Origin: an uncultured Bacilli bacterium
GTDB taxonomy: Bacteria; Bacillota_I; Bacilli_A; RF39; UBA660
Assembly: GCA_947632255.1 (NCBI GenBank)
Contig: CANROL010000078.1
Span: forward strand, 1 to 5,850
Direction: 5' to 3'
DNA: 5,850 bases
Part shown: piece after piece, positions 5,553-5,850 of the stretch
How the letters are laid out: each line of letters starts with the position of its first letter
Numbering within the stretch: position 1 is the first letter of the stretch
Made by a program: the position numbers and the translations under genes
The notes under the pieces: generated by a model
The model's database searches: none
The model's input: the letters and a program-made list of their open reading frames with translations, nothing else
What the model was told of the DNA's origin: nothing

Positions 5553-5850
5553 AAAAAAGAAATATAAAAAAGAAAATTACTTTAGATCCGATTATGACTC
5601 TTGTTGTATTAATTGTTGGGACAATTGTTATAAGTGGTTTTTTAGGAATATTAGGAGTTCAAGTAAATTATACAACTATTGCTAATAACGTAACACTGGA
5701 ATATACAGAAAAACTAGTGGCAGTAGAATCTTTATTTAGTTTAAGTGGTTTAAAATATATTTTTACAACTACGGTTGCTAATTTTGTTTCTTTTACTCCC
5801 CTTTCAAGTTTAATTATTGTTTTAATTGGAATTGGAGTTATGGAAAAAAG
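5549..5850 (+). CDS. AbgT-family transporter, N-terminal part (3' cut by window end)
   Basis: The frame is open to the end of the window, giving 100 full residues of a protein that should be about 500 long. It begins with a basic cytoplasmic tail (MKKRNIKKKI), then a first span at about 14-35 introduced by LDP. Next comes an external loop with the segment SLFSLSGLKYIFTTTVANFV (62-81), and then FTPLSSLIIVLIGIGVMEK (82-100). The pattern 'GLxxIFTxxVxNFxxFxPL...LGIGVxEKS' is the hallmark of AbgT/YdaH-type transporters, which move p-aminobenzoyl-glutamate or, in other members, export sulfonamides by ion coupling. The substrate here cannot be told from this part. The ATGA overlap with DUF951 and the absence of a promoter in the junction place it in the parAB operon. 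A related YfcC-like transporter is a less likely alternative. Confidence 0.85.
   Translation, partial: MKKRNIKKKITLDPIMTLVVLIVGTIVISGFLGILGVQVNYTTIANNVTLEYTEKLVAVESLFSLSGLKYIFTTTVANFVSFTPLSSLIIVLIGIGVMEK

Noticed and set aside
5549..5560. Genetic code 4 (TGA as Trp) suggested by AT-richness and a DUF951 frame that could run on through TGA
   Set aside because: All visible tryptophans use TGG, no gene needs an internal TGA, and the TGA forms a normal ATGA junction with a well-placed start for the transporter.

Overview
The window is AT-rich DNA from a bacterium that uses the standard genetic code: all tryptophans that I can place are TGG, and TGA serves as a stop. Clear Shine-Dalgarno sites of the AGGAGGTGAT type, sigma-A-like promoters and the chromosomal soj/spo0J (parA/parB) locus point to a low-GC Bacillota, probably a Bacilli-like lineage. 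An uncultivated gut Bacilli or Erysipelotrichia-type organism would fit, but this is inference and no marker here fixes the taxon.

Left part (1-1977). The window opens inside the 3' end of a plus-strand gene whose tail matches the C-terminus of Rpn/PD-(D/E)XK nuclease-transposase proteins. It converges on a two-gene minus-strand operon: a TVP38/TMEM64 (DedA-like, VTT domain) membrane protein followed by rmuC. A palindrome shared by the two convergent 3' ends looks like a bidirectional terminator. The TVP38 gene is divergently transcribed from a CDF-family cation exporter. About 110 bp separate the two starts, with back-to-back promoters that both give very short leaders.

Middle (1978-2996). 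The exporter carries an N-D / D-D metal-site signature in TM2 and TM5, the pattern known from manganese-exporting CDF proteins such as pneumococcal MntE. A hairpin follows it, then a 130-bp leader with two tandem promoter candidates in front of parA.

Right part (2997-5850). This is one tightly packed co-directional operon: parA, parB, an MscS-family channel, a DUF951 (YyzM-like) small protein and the start of an AbgT-family transporter cut by the window end. Junctions are an 11-bp overlap, a 1-bp gap, a 17-bp overlap and a 4-bp ATGA overlap, so translational coupling is likely throughout. ParA and ParB segregate the chromosome origin. MscS protects against osmotic downshock. DUF951 has no known function. 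Joining AbgT to this set is the least usual part of the layout.

Overall this is mostly ordinary core-genome DNA. I see no CRISPR array, RNA gene, intact mobile element or defence system. The points most worth a second look are a ParB that appears to lack half of its C-terminal dimerisation domain, the abgT coupling, and the hairpin upstream of parA whose arms are one base away from a DnaA box.
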